64,000 nucleotides of DNA from CBDHDJ01 sp965261645 (GTDB lineage: Bacteria > Pseudomonadota > Alphaproteobacteria > SHVV01): NCBI GenBank assembly GCA_965261645.1, contig CBDHDJ010000002.1:620001-684000 (forward strand). The letters run 5' to 3'. Position numbers and translations under genes: made by a program. Positions 49,471 to 58,433 of this stretch are shown piece by piece; the first letter of the stretch is position 1, and each line of letters starts with the position of its first letter. Under the pieces are notes generated by a model. It did not search any database and was not told the origin of the DNA. It was given only the letters and a program-made list of their open reading frames with translations.

Positions 49471-50405
49471 ACCTACCGACCTGACCGAGGATCCAGCCCT
49501 CGATCCGTTGGATCGCGGAATCGGGCGGATCGCCGGGCGGGCGCTGGTCGAGCACGACGCCGAGCTGGCCCAACGTGCCGATGGTCGCATCGAAGCGGTC
49601 CTCGCCGTCCGCCGCGGGGCCGAAGCCGGCTTTGAGCGCACCTCTCAACTCTTGCGCGAGCGTGACGCCGGCCCGACGGACCCAGGCGAGGATCGGAGCG
49701 GCCTTGGCGGTGCGTCCCGCCTGGGTGCGCTTGCTCCAGCGCGAGCCCTCGCGCAGCCCGAGGTGGCCATAGAACTCGGCCGGGTAGGCTTCGACGACCA
49801 TGATCCCGCCCGGCGTGAAACGGAGCGGGCCTGAGAACGGCCAGATCGCGATGTCGTGCCGGCCGGCGCGCAATGCTGGCACGATCGTATCGCGCCAGCC
49901 GACGATGGTCGCCTTGCCGACCTGCTTGGCGCCGAGCGTCCAGAAGATCGCGTTGGCTGCCGGGCGGTCGCCGGTCGCCCCGTCGCATGAGGTCGGAAAA
50001 ATCGCCCAGGCCCAGGCCACGGACCAAGTGATCGCGCTTGGTGCCGCCGGGCCGGGCCGGATAGAATGGCCGGTTGAGCGCGATCTCCCGCGGGCTCGCC
50101 GCCACCTCGTAGAAATCGGACCATGGACCCCCGCCGAGGCGGGGCAACACCTCGAGGAAATCGCGCACGCGCGCATGACGCGCATAAGTTTCCGGAAACC
50201 CGATCGGGAAATCGAAACCGGCGAGGATCGCGCCACCGCCGGCCTGGATCGCGAGATCATCGAAGTAACGATCGAGCGGGCCGACGGGTTCCGGGGCGAA
50301 GACCCGGTAGCGCCCATCGCCCCCCAACACCGCGCGGCACAGCCAGCGCCTCCGGGCATCGATGCTCCAATCGGCGTGAACGACGAGGCGGGGTGGCTCG
50401 CGCAC
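49469..50405 (-). pseudogene. Hypothetical protein (DUF429-like), frameshifted
   Basis: The 5' half reads HADWSIDARRRWLCRAVLGG, AGFDFPIGFPETYARHARV and GGTKRDHLVRGLGLGDFSDL in one frame; the 3' half (ANAIFWTLGAKQVGKATIVG, AGRHDIAIWPFSGPLRFTPG, VVEAYPAEFYGHLGLR) continues in another. The frames meet near a run of four C on the plus strand (49978-49981). Deleting one base there gives an uninterrupted protein of about 311 residues (LMRRATGDRPAANAIF). The pattern recalls DUF429/RNase H-like proteins but I am not sure. A sequencing error is as likely as a real mutation. Confidence 0.6.
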
Positions 50406-50408
50406 CGC

Positions 50409-51464
50409 CTAGAGCGCGGCGGCGATGGCTTGGCCGAGGTCCTGGGTCGAGGCCTGACCGCCGAGATCGGGCGTGAAGGGCCCGCCGTCGAGGATGACCG
50501 CTTCGATCGCCTTGACGACGGCCTTCGCCGCATCGGCGTGACCCAGGTGATCGAGCATCATCGCCGCGGTCCAGATCTGGGCGATCGGGTTGGCGATGCT
50601 GCGTCCCGCGATGTCGGGCGCCGAGCCGTGCACCGGCTCGAACATCGAGGGCGCGGTACGTTCCGGATTGATATTGGCCGAAGGCGCCAAGCCCATGCCG
50701 CTGGCCAACGCCGGGCCGAGGTCGGAGAGGATGTCGCCGAACAGGTTGCTGCCGACCACGACGTCGAACCAATCGGGGTGGCGGACGAACTGCGCGGTCA
50801 GGATATCGATGTGGTACTGGTCGACCGCGATGCCGGGATAATCGGCGGCATTGATCTTCAGCCGCTCGTCCCAATAGGGCATGGTGTGGACAATGCCGTT
50901 CGACTTGGTGGCCGAGGTCAGGTGCTTGGCGGGCCGGCTTTGCGCAAGCTCGAACGCGAAGCGCTGGATGCGATCGACGCCGCGGCGCGTGAAGATCGCT
51001 TCCTGCACGACGAGCTCCTCCGGCGTGCCCTCGTACAGACGGCCGCCGATCTGGGAATACTCGCCTTCGACATTCTCGCGCACGACGACGAAGTCGATGT
51101 CCTCCGGTCCGCGGTCGCGGAGCGGCGATTCGAGGCCGCGCAAGAGCCGCACCGGCCGCAGGCAGACATACTGGTTGAAGGCGCGGCGGATCGGGATCAA
51201 CAGGCCCCAGAGGGACACGTGATCGGGCACGCCCGGGTAACCGACCGCGCCGAGAAAGATAGCATCGAAGGCGCTGAGAATCTCGACGCCGTCCTCGGGC
51301 ATCATGCGCCCGGTCGTGGCGTAGCTCTCGCACGACCAGTCGAAATGCTGAAAGGTGAAATCGATACCGAAACGTCCGCCTACCGCGTCGAGGACGCGGA
51401 GGCCCTCCGGTACGACCTCGCGGCCGATGCCGTCGCCGGGAATGACGGCGATGCGATGACTCAT
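50409..51464 (-). CDS. Tartrate/D-malate dehydrogenase-like decarboxylating dehydrogenase
   Basis: This member of the isocitrate/isopropylmalate dehydrogenase family has 351 residues. It has the opening RIAVIPGDGIGREVVPEGLR, the substrate Arg region LRPVRLLRGLESPLRDRGPE, the VVRENVEGEYSQIGG motif, the catalytic Lys in SATKSNGIVHTM, and the metal Asp in GSNLFGDILSDLGPALASGM. Proteins of this branch oxidise and decarboxylate D-malate, tartrate or similar 2-hydroxyacids with NAD; isopropylmalate is less likely from the ENVEGEY segment. ATG 51464. Its start overlaps the GNAT stop by 4 nt. Confidence 0.88.
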   Translation of the reverse strand: MSHRIAVIPGDGIGREVVPEGLRVLDAVGGRFGIDFTFQHFDWSCESYATTGRMMPEDGVEILSAFDAIFLGAVGYPGVPDHVSLWGLLIPIRRAFNQYVCLRPVRLLRGLESPLRDRGPEDIDFVVVRENVEGEYSQIGGRLYEGTPEELVVQEAIFTRRGVDRIQRFAFELAQSRPAKHLTSATKSNGIVHTMPYWDERLKINAADYPGIAVDQYHIDILTAQFVRHPDWFDVVVGSNLFGDILSDLGPALASGMGLAPSANINPERTAPSMFEPVHGSAPDIAGRSIANPIAQIWTAAMMLDHLGHADAAKAVVKAIEAVILDGGPFTPDLGGQASTQDLGQAIAAAL

Positions 51465-51979
51465 GCGACCTCTTGCGCAGAAGCCCCGGCAACGTGCGTG
51501 GCCCCGAGCGTCAACTCGAAATGCATGTGATCCGGCGGGCTGTCGTAATAGGCCGGGATCTCGACGAAGCCGAGCGCCCGGTAGAGCGCCATCGCCGCCG
51601 TCATGCTCGGTAGCGTGTCGAGCCGCATGGCGCTATAGCCGAGCTCACGGGCCCGACCGACAAGCGCACCGGTCAGGGCGAGCCCGAGGCCACGCCCGCG
51701 CAAGGCGGGCCGGACGTAAAGCCGTTTCATTTCACACAAGCCCGCCCGATCGGGCGTCTCACCGAGCGGGCGCAACCCCACGGCGCCGGCGGGCGCGCCT
51801 TGAGCTAGCGCAAGCAGCAGGCAGCCCCCGGGCGGCACGTAGCGCTCCGGGAAGCTCGCCATCTCCTCATCGAAGCCCTGAAAGCACAGGTCGACATCGA
51901 GCGAATCGGCGTATTCGAGAAACAGCGCCTTGACCGAAGCGATGTCCGCCTCGGTCAGGGCGGCAACAACGTCTGCCAT
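51461..51979 (-). CDS. GNAT family N-acetyltransferase
   Basis: This acetyl-CoA-dependent acetyltransferase has 172 residues. Motif A is visible as MKRLYVRPALRGRGLGLALT (beta-4 plus the R-G-x-G-x-G/L acetyl-CoA loop), followed by RELGYSAMRLDTLPSMTAAM and the closing ALYRALGFVEIPAYYDSP. The acceptor cannot be predicted. ATG 51979. The stop overlaps the dehydrogenase start by 4 nt, so the two are coupled. It lies downstream of the PhzF-like gene in the same direction. Confidence 0.9.
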   Translation of the reverse strand: MADVVAALTEADIASVKALFLEYADSLDVDLCFQGFDEEMASFPERYVPPGGCLLLALAQGAPAGAVGLRPLGETPDRAGLCEMKRLYVRPALRGRGLGLALTGALVGRARELGYSAMRLDTLPSMTAAMALYRALGFVEIPAYYDSPPDHMHFELTLGATHVAGASAQEVA

Positions 51980-52039
51980 GGCGCGAGCTTACAGAGCAGC
52001 GCTCCGCTTGGCCACAGGGAAGAGGCCGGACAGGAAGCC

Positions 52040-52825
52040 TCAGATGTGAATCGCCCCGATCAGGTAGAGGGCGCAGGTGCCGGCGATCGTCACCCGCTCG
52101 CCCCGGGCGCGGCAATGGAGCTCGCCGCCGCGCGCCGACAGCTGCACCGCATGAAGCTCGTCCCTGCCGAGGCGCGGCGCCCAGTAGGGCACCAACGTCG
52201 CGTGTGCGGAGCCGGTGACCGGGTCCTCCGGGACGCCGAGCGCCGGTGCAAAGAAGCGCGAGACGAAGTCGGCCTCCCGGCCCGGCGCCGTAACGATCAG
52301 GCCGGGCCGATCGAGGGATAGGAGCGCCGCCCCCGCCGGCGCGAGCGTCCGAACCTCGTCTTCACCTGAATAGACCGCGAGATAATCGCGCGCCGTCGCC
52401 AACACCTCGTTGGGCGCCCGGCCCAGCGCCCGGACTAACATCTCCGGTACATCGATGGGCTCCGCGGGGACGGCGGGAAAGTCCATCGCCAAACGCTCGC
52501 CCACCCGTTCCACGGTCAGGTTCCCGCTCTCGCGTGTGGCGAAGCTCACCCGCGCCCGGCCGGGATCGAGTTGGGTGAAAATCACGAACGCCGAGGCCAG
52601 CGTGGCATGGCCGCATAGTGCGACTTCCGCCACCGGCGTGAACCAGCGGAGCTCGTAGGCGCCGTTGCCGCCGACAGAGAACGCGGTCTCGGACAGGTTG
52701 TTCTCGCCGGCGATGGCTTGCAGGGTTGCGTCCTCGAGCCAGGAATCGAGTGGGCAGACGGCAGCGGGGTTGCCCGCGAACACCGCGCCGGCGAAGGCAT
52801 CGACCTGATAGAGCGGAAGTTTCAC
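52040..52825 (-). CDS. PhzF family isomerase
   Basis: This 261-residue protein has the two-lobed PhzF/diaminopimelate-epimerase-like fold. The start KLPLYQVDAFAGAVFAGNPA and the catalytic Glu in GENNLSETAFSV mark the family, with LRWFTPVAEVALCGHATLAS and LGVPEDPVTGSAHATLVPYW following. Members isomerise or hydrate small acids without cofactors, as in phenazine synthesis, but most are of unknown substrate. The start is GTG 52825 with an acceptable SD. Downstream is the GNAT gene. Confidence 0.92.
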   Translation of the reverse strand: MKLPLYQVDAFAGAVFAGNPAAVCPLDSWLEDATLQAIAGENNLSETAFSVGGNGAYELRWFTPVAEVALCGHATLASAFVIFTQLDPGRARVSFATRESGNLTVERVGERLAMDFPAVPAEPIDVPEMLVRALGRAPNEVLATARDYLAVYSGEDEVRTLAPAGAALLSLDRPGLIVTAPGREADFVSRFFAPALGVPEDPVTGSAHATLVPYWAPRLGRDELHAVQLSARGGELHCRARGERVTIAGTCALYLIGAIHI

Positions 52826-52858
52826 GGCGCGAGAAACCGACCCCGGGGCGGCGCAGCC

Positions 52859-53716
52859 CTAACGCCCCTTCGCCTTGCGTGGCGCCTGGGCGTCACCCCC
52901 GGTGAACGGGTAGACGGTGTGCGTATGATCGAGCGGCCCGCGCCCCGCCCCCAGCCCGGGCGCACGCTTGAGCGCCTCGTGAACGAAGGCCCCCGCGCGC
53001 GCCACGGCGTCCCCAAGCGCGAGCCCCTGCGCGAGGCCGGTCGCCAAAGCCGACGCCAGCGTGCAGCCGGTGCCATGGGTGTGGGGGGTATCGATGCGCG
53101 GTGATTCGAAGACCTCGACACCGTCACCGCTGACCAGCACGTCATTGACCACGTCGCCTGGCAGGTGCCCGCCTTTCAGGAGCACCGCCTGGGGGCCGAG
53201 CGTGAGTAACATGCTCGCGACTTGGGTCATGTCCTCGACCGAGCCAATCGAGAGGCCGGACAGAATTTCCGCCTCGCTCACGTTGGGGGTGATCACACTA
53301 GCGCGAACGATGAGCCGCGCCTTGAGCGCCTGATTAGCCGAGGGTTCTAGAAGCCGGGTCCCGCTCTTGGCCACCATGACAGGATCGACGACAAGCGGAA
53401 TATGGGGTGCCCGCGCCTCGAGACAGTCGGCAACCGCCGCGATGATGGGGGCGCTGTGCAGCATCCCGGTCTTGATGGCGTCGGCGCCGATATCGGCCAG
53501 CACGACCTCCATCTGCCGGGCGACGAACGCGGCGGGCACCTCGAATATCTCGTGCACGTCGAGCGTATCCTGCGCGGTGAGCGCGCTCACCGCCGTCGCG
53601 GCGTAGCCACCGAGCGCCGTGACGGTCTTGATGTCCGCCTGAATGCCCGCGCCGCCGCCCGAATCGGACCCGGCGACGATCAGGACCCGGCCCGGGGGGG
53701 GGGTCTCGCTCGTCAT
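52859..53716 (-). CDS. thiD: Hydroxymethylpyrimidine/phosphomethylpyrimidine kinase
   Basis: This ribokinase-fold enzyme has 285 residues and phosphorylates hydroxymethylpyrimidine phosphate for thiamine synthesis. Landmarks are VLIVAGSDSGGGAGIQADIK (substrate loop), AVSALTAQDT, VVDPVMVAKSG, and the anion hole region DTPHTHGTGCTLASALAT with catalytic Asp-x-Gly-type GTGC. The N-terminus (MTSETPPPGR) is encoded by a run of ten C (53694-53703), a slippage-prone tract. ATG 53716 starts 5 nt after the glmM stop, so coupling is likely; longer starts reach into glmM. Confidence 0.94.
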   Translation of the reverse strand: MTSETPPPGRVLIVAGSDSGGGAGIQADIKTVTALGGYAATAVSALTAQDTLDVHEIFEVPAAFVARQMEVVLADIGADAIKTGMLHSAPIIAAVADCLEARAPHIPLVVDPVMVAKSGTRLLEPSANQALKARLIVRASVITPNVSEAEILSGLSIGSVEDMTQVASMLLTLGPQAVLLKGGHLPGDVVNDVLVSGDGVEVFESPRIDTPHTHGTGCTLASALATGLAQGLALGDAVARAGAFVHEALKRAPGLGAGRGPLDHTHTVYPFTGGDAQAPRKAKGR

Positions 53717-53720
53717 GAAG

Positions 53721-55088
53721 TCAGCTCGATACGCGCTCCAACGCGCCGACGATGTCCTCGACGACATCCGTGATCAGCGCTTCGTCCTCGCCCTCCGCCA
53801 TCACGCGGATCACCGGCTCGGTGCCCGATTCGCGAACCAGGAGCCGCCCTTGGCGGCCGAGCCGATTCTCGCCATCGCGCAGGGCCTTTTTGACCTTGGC
53901 GTGGGCGAGCGGATTGGTTTTTGGCGAGCGTTTGCCGCGGACGGGCACATTGCGCAGGGTCTGCGGCAACGGTTCGAACAGGCGTCCCGCCGCACTCACC
54001 GGCCGGCCGTCTTCGATCATCACGGCCAGGACCTGGAGCGCGGCAATCAGGCCGTCACCCGTGGTCGCGAAATCGTTCAAGATGATATGGCCCGATTGCT
54101 CGCCGCCGACGTTGAAGCCGTATTTGCGCATGTGATCGACGACGTAGCGATCGCCGACCCGGGTGCGCTCGAGGACGAGGCCCAACTCGCTCAGGTAACG
54201 CTCGAAACCGAGGTTCGACATGACCGTGGCGACGACGCCGCCGCCATCGAGCTGATTCGTGCGCTGGCAGTGCGTCGCCACCAAAGCCATCAACTGATCA
54301 CCGTCCAAGAGCTCGCCCCGCTCGTCCGCCATGACCAGCCGGTCGGCATCGCCATCGAGCGCGATCCCCAGATCGGCGCCATGCGCGACCACCTGCCGTT
54401 GCATGAGCTCGGGCGATTGTGAGCCGCAACCTTCGTTGATATTGAGTCCGTCGGGCTCGACTCCGATCGGGATCACGGTCGCACCGAGCTCCCACAGCAC
54501 GCTCGGCGTGACGCGATAGGCTGCACCATGGGCGCAATCGACGACGATCTTGAGGTCGCCGAGCGCGCGGCCGCGCGGAAAGGTGCTCTTAGCGAATTCG
54601 ATATAGCGTCCCGTGGCGTCATCCAGACGCTGCGCCCGCCCGAGCCCATCCGGCGCGGACAGGCCGTCACGCGCGCCGTTGTGCATGCGCGCCTCGATGG
54701 CGTGTTCCGCCTTGTCGGAGAGTTTGTAGCCGTCGGGCCCGAACAGCTTGATGCCGTTGTCCTGATGGAGGTTGTGCGAAGCCGAGATCATGACGCCCAA
54801 GTCGGTCCGCAGGCTTCGCGTCAACATGGCGACGCCCGGCGTCGGCATCGGTCCGACAAGAATCACATCCATCCCGACGGAGATGAAACCGGCGGTCAAG
54901 GCCGGCTCCAGCATGTACCCGGAAAGCCGCGTGTCCTTGCCGATCACCACGCGATGGCGATGATCACCGCGGGTGAACTGCCGGCCCGCCGCCATGCCGA
55001 CGCGCAGCGCCGTTTCGGCGGTCATGGGTTCCGTGTTCGCCAGGCCGCGGATGCCGTCGGTGCCGAAATACTTGCGAATCCTCGCCAC
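53721..55088 (-). CDS. glmM: Phosphoglucosamine mutase
   Basis: This mutase has 455 residues and interconverts glucosamine-6- and -1-phosphate for UDP-GlcNAc, the murein and LPS precursor. It shows RKYFGTDGIRGLANTEPMTA (start), the phosphoserine loop VMISASHNLHQDNGIKLFG, the metal site IALDGDADRLVM, and the substrate loop GGEQSGHIIL, with RESGTEPVIRVM at the C-terminus. The start is GTG 55088; the frame reaches 55118. The gene lies between folP and thiD as in many alphaproteobacteria. Confidence 0.96.
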   Translation of the reverse strand: MARIRKYFGTDGIRGLANTEPMTAETALRVGMAAGRQFTRGDHRHRVVIGKDTRLSGYMLEPALTAGFISVGMDVILVGPMPTPGVAMLTRSLRTDLGVMISASHNLHQDNGIKLFGPDGYKLSDKAEHAIEARMHNGARDGLSAPDGLGRAQRLDDATGRYIEFAKSTFPRGRALGDLKIVVDCAHGAAYRVTPSVLWELGATVIPIGVEPDGLNINEGCGSQSPELMQRQVVAHGADLGIALDGDADRLVMADERGELLDGDQLMALVATHCQRTNQLDGGGVVATVMSNLGFERYLSELGLVLERTRVGDRYVVDHMRKYGFNVGGEQSGHIILNDFATTGDGLIAALQVLAVMIEDGRPVSAAGRLFEPLPQTLRNVPVRGKRSPKTNPLAHAKVKKALRDGENRLGRQGRLLVRESGTEPVIRVMAEGEDEALITDVVEDIVGALERVSS

Positions 55089-55173
55089 GCCCGATACCCC
55101 CAATGTCGCGCGCCTCAACTGGCACGCAGATTATTTACAGGGTCGCAAGCGTTGTCGCAAATCTCAAGAGCTT

Positions 55174-56331
55174 TTACGGCACGGATACCGCCGGCATGAG
55201 GGCAAGCGCGCGCCAGACCGCCAGGGCCTGCCGTGTTTCCGCGACATCGTGCACCCGCACGATCTGCGCACCGGCCGACAGTCCCCACAGCTCTGCGGCT
55301 AACGAGCCGGCAAGACGCGCATCGGCGGGCTCGCCGGCGCTCAGGCGGGCGATAAAGCTCTTGCGCGAGGCGCCGAGCATCACGGCGGCGCCAAGGCCCT
55401 GATATAGCGCAAGACCGCGCATGATCTCCACGTTATGATCGACGGTCTTGCCGAAACCGATGCCCGGATCGACGATCAATCTCTCGCGCGGAATCCCGGC
55501 CTTTTCGCAGGCGGCAACGCGCTCTTCGAGATAGTCGTAAATATCGAGCAGCGCATCGTCGTAAGTGGGGTCGTCCTGCATGGACTTGGGATCGCCCTGC
55601 ATGTGCATGAGCACGACCGGTGCGCCGCTCGCCGCCGCGACGCCGAGCGCAGCCGGGTCGTGGCCGAGCGCGGTCACATCATTGATGATTGTCGCACCTG
55701 CCCCGAGCGCCGCCTCCATGACAGCAGCCCGGCGCGTATCGATCGAGAGCGGCACCGCCCGATCGCGCAATCCCTCGATCACCGGCAACACACGGCCGAG
55801 TTCCTCATCGATGCTCACCGGATCGGAACCGGGCCGCGTCGATTCACCGCCGATATCGAGGAGTTGCGCCCCTCCCTCGATCAGGCGGCGGCCGTGGGCG
55901 ATGGCCGCGGTGGCATCGAAGTGGCGCCCGCGATCGGAAAAGCTGTCCGGGGTGACGTTGATCACGCCCATGATGGCGGGTTGGGCGAAGCTCACACCAG
56001 CCAGCGCCGGGCGCGGCTCCGCCAAGCGCTCGATCAGGCCGCTTGCGCGATCCGCCACGGCCGGTTGACCCTGCGCCCATTCCTGCACCTGATCGAGGGG
56101 CGCGGGGACGCGGGTCAACGGTCCCTTCGCCGCACGGATGAGGACTTCGAGCGCGGAAAAGACGAGTGGCCCACCGGCGAGTCTGCGCCCCTGGCCGGAA
56201 TTGAGCAGCGCCGCCGCCCGGGCGCCGCCGCAGAGATCAGCCGGGCAGAGATAAAGGCGCGTCGCGGGCGCGAGCGAGGCCGGCAGGCCGGCGTGTTCCG
56301 TGGGCCCTTTGTCCGGATCGGACCCGTTCAT
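55174..56331 (-). CDS. folP: Dihydropteroate synthase
   Basis: This enzyme joins pABA to dihydropterin pyrophosphate in folate synthesis and is the sulfonamide target. Of 385 residues, the first 115 are an N-terminal extension (LYLCPADLCGGARAAALLNS) seen in alphaproteobacterial relatives. The TIM-barrel core follows with AIMGVINVTPDSFSDRGRHF, LLDIGGESTRPGSDPV, PLSIDTRRAAV, INDVTALG, LMHMQGDPKSMQ and VDPGIGFGKTVDHN. ATG 56331 is preferred over the 56424 start, which would lie within ftsH. It is part of the ftsH-folP-glmM-thiD run. Confidence 0.95.
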   Translation of the reverse strand: MNGSDPDKGPTEHAGLPASLAPATRLYLCPADLCGGARAAALLNSGQGRRLAGGPLVFSALEVLIRAAKGPLTRVPAPLDQVQEWAQGQPAVADRASGLIERLAEPRPALAGVSFAQPAIMGVINVTPDSFSDRGRHFDATAAIAHGRRLIEGGAQLLDIGGESTRPGSDPVSIDEELGRVLPVIEGLRDRAVPLSIDTRRAAVMEAALGAGATIINDVTALGHDPAALGVAAASGAPVVLMHMQGDPKSMQDDPTYDDALLDIYDYLEERVAACEKAGIPRERLIVDPGIGFGKTVDHNVEIMRGLALYQGLGAAVMLGASRKSFIARLSAGEPADARLAGSLAAELWGLSAGAQIVRVHDVAETRQALAVWRALALMPAVSVP

Positions 56332-56368
56332 GGATGGGAGACGTAAAGGTCCGGGCGGCGGCGCGAAT

Positions 56369-58300
56369 TCACGAACCTGGCTGCGGTTCCGGGGTGAGAT
56401 CGCCCGGAGCGCCGGCCTTGCCACCCGTCTCGGGAACGGATGCCGGCGTGCCCTGGTCCCGCGGTGGCGGCGCGGTGCTCTCGTCTTCGCGATGGATGGG
56501 CTCGCCCCTGAGCAGCGCCTCGACGTCCTTTCCGCTCAGCGTCTCGTATTCGAGCAGGCCGTTGGCGAGGGCATGGAGATCGTCGAGATGATCGGTCAGG
56601 ATCTTGCGGGCCGAGCTCTGGGCGTCCTCGATCAGCTGGCGAATTTCCAGGTCGATCGCCTCAGCCGTGGCATCGGACACGTTCTTGCGCTGGGTGACCG
56701 AGTGACCGAGGAAGACCTCTTCCTCGTTCTCGTTGTAGCGCAGCGGGCCGAGCTTGTCGCTCATCCCCCACTCGGTGACCATGCGGCGGGCGAGATCAGT
56801 CGCCTGGCGGATGTCATCGGCCGCGCCCGTCGTGACGTAGTCCGCGCCGAACACGATCTCTTCGGCGACCCGGCCGCCGAACATCATGGCCAGCTTCGAC
56901 AGCAGCTCGACCTTGGCGTGGCCGTAGCGATCTTTTTCGGGCAGCGCCATGGTCATGCCGAGCGAGCGGCCGCGCGGAATGATCGTGACCTTGTGTAGGG
57001 GATCGTGCATGGGTACGTGCACCGCGACCAGGGTGTGGCCGGCCTCATGATAGGCGGTGAGGCGCTTCTCCTCCTCACCCATGACCATGGAGCGGCGCTC
57101 GGTCCCCATCATCACCTTGTCCTTGGACGACTCGAATTCGGCCATGGTGACCACGCGATTGCCGATGCGGGCAGCCAGTAGGGCCGCTTCGTTGACCAGG
57201 TTGGCGAGATCGGCGCCTGAGAATCCGGGCGTGCCGCGTGCGAGTACGCGGGGATCGACGTCCGGGCCCAACGGCACCTTGCGCATGTGTACTTTGAGGA
57301 TCTTCTCGCGGCCGAGGATATCGGGGTTGGGCACCACCACCTGGCGGTCGAAACGGCCGGGGCGCAGGAGCGCCGGGTCGAGCACGTCGGGCCGGTTGGT
57401 GGCGGCGATCAGGATCACGCCTTCGTTGGTCTCGAAGCCATCCATTTCGACGAGCAGTTGATTGAGGGTCTGCTCGCGTTCGTCGTTGCCGCCGCCGAGG
57501 CCCGCGCCGCGGTGCCGGCCGACGGCGTCGATCTCGTCGACGAAGACGATACAGGGCGCGTTCTTCTTGGCCTGTTCGAACATGTCGCGCACCCGGCTTG
57601 CGCCGACGCCGACGAACATCTCGACGAAATCGGACCCCGAAATCGTGAAGAACGGCACGTTCGCCTCGCCGGCGATCGCGCGCGCGAGCAGCGTCTTGCC
57701 CGCGCCGGGCGGACCGACGAGCAGCGCTCCCTTGGGGATCTTGCCGCCCAGGCGTTGAAACTTCTGTGGGTCCTTGAGGAAATCGACGATCTCTTCGAGT
57801 TCCTCCTTGGCCTCATCGACGCCAGCGACATCGTCGAACGTGACGAGGCCCTGGCGTTCGGTCAAAAGGCGCGCCTTCGACTTGCCGAACCCCATGGCCT
57901 TGCCGCCGCCCGACTGCATCTGACGCATGAAGAAGATCCACACGCCGATGAGGAGAAGCATGGGGAACCACGACACCAGGATGCCGAAGAGCGAGGGCAC
58001 CTTGTCCTCGACCGGGGCGGCGCTGATGCGCACGCCGTGTTGGGTCAACCGGTCGACGAGGTTGGGATCGTTGGGGCTGTAGGTACTGAATGCGCGGCCA
58101 TCCGCGTAGTGACCGGTAATCGCATTGCCCTTGATGGTCACGTCGGCGACCTGGTTCCCGTCGACCTCGGCGATGAACTCGGAAAACGCCAAGTTGGTCA
58201 CGGGTCCACGCACCGAGGGGCCCTGGAACAGGTTGAACAGGGCCACCAGCAACAGGCCGATGATGACCCAGAGCGCCAGGTTCTTGCTGAAGTTGCTCAC
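56369..58300 (-). CDS. ftsH: ATP-dependent zinc metalloprotease FtsH
   Basis: This membrane-bound AAA protease has 643 residues and degrades unstable and membrane proteins, including RpoH in many bacteria (rpoH is at 38961-39842). Helix 1 is LALWVIIGLLLVALFNLF and helix 2 is WFPMLLLIGVWIFFMR. Walker A is VGPPGAGKTLLARAIAG, Walker B is CIVFVDEIDAVGRHRG, and the second-region-of-homology is ATNRPDVLDPALLRPGRFDR. The zinc motif AYHEAGHTLVAV lies in the protease domain. The start is GTG 58300. The C-terminal tail is Pro/Glu-rich. Confidence 0.97.
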   Translation of the reverse strand: MSNFSKNLALWVIIGLLLVALFNLFQGPSVRGPVTNLAFSEFIAEVDGNQVADVTIKGNAITGHYADGRAFSTYSPNDPNLVDRLTQHGVRISAAPVEDKVPSLFGILVSWFPMLLLIGVWIFFMRQMQSGGGKAMGFGKSKARLLTERQGLVTFDDVAGVDEAKEELEEIVDFLKDPQKFQRLGGKIPKGALLVGPPGAGKTLLARAIAGEANVPFFTISGSDFVEMFVGVGASRVRDMFEQAKKNAPCIVFVDEIDAVGRHRGAGLGGGNDEREQTLNQLLVEMDGFETNEGVILIAATNRPDVLDPALLRPGRFDRQVVVPNPDILGREKILKVHMRKVPLGPDVDPRVLARGTPGFSGADLANLVNEAALLAARIGNRVVTMAEFESSKDKVMMGTERRSMVMGEEEKRLTAYHEAGHTLVAVHVPMHDPLHKVTIIPRGRSLGMTMALPEKDRYGHAKVELLSKLAMMFGGRVAEEIVFGADYVTTGAADDIRQATDLARRMVTEWGMSDKLGPLRYNENEEEVFLGHSVTQRKNVSDATAEAIDLEIRQLIEDAQSSARKILTDHLDDLHALANGLLEYETLSGKDVEALLRGEPIHREDESTAPPPRDQGTPASVPETGGKAGAPGDLTPEPQPGS

Positions 58301-58405
58301 GCCGATCGATTCCTCGCTATCGGGCGGACTTGCCACCCAGACCACTGTACCAGCAGCGCGTCCCGAGCGCTAACATGCCTCATCGCACCCTAATCTACAG
58401 TAAAA

Positions 58406-58433
58406 TAAATAAGCCATTTCCGCCACTAAACAA
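58406..58433 (-). promoter_or_regulatory. Possible sigma70-like promoter for ftsH
   Basis: On the minus strand TTGTTT (58428-58433) and TATTTA (58406-58411) are spaced 16 nt apart, about 105 nt upstream of ftsH in an AT-rich patch that overlaps the 3' end of tilS. It is the only AT-rich patch near this start. Matches to the consensus are moderate. Confidence 0.3.

Noticed and set aside
49800..51530. 576-residue plus-strand frame
   Set aside because: It is antisense to the dehydrogenase and hypothetical genes, with composition typical of a shadow.
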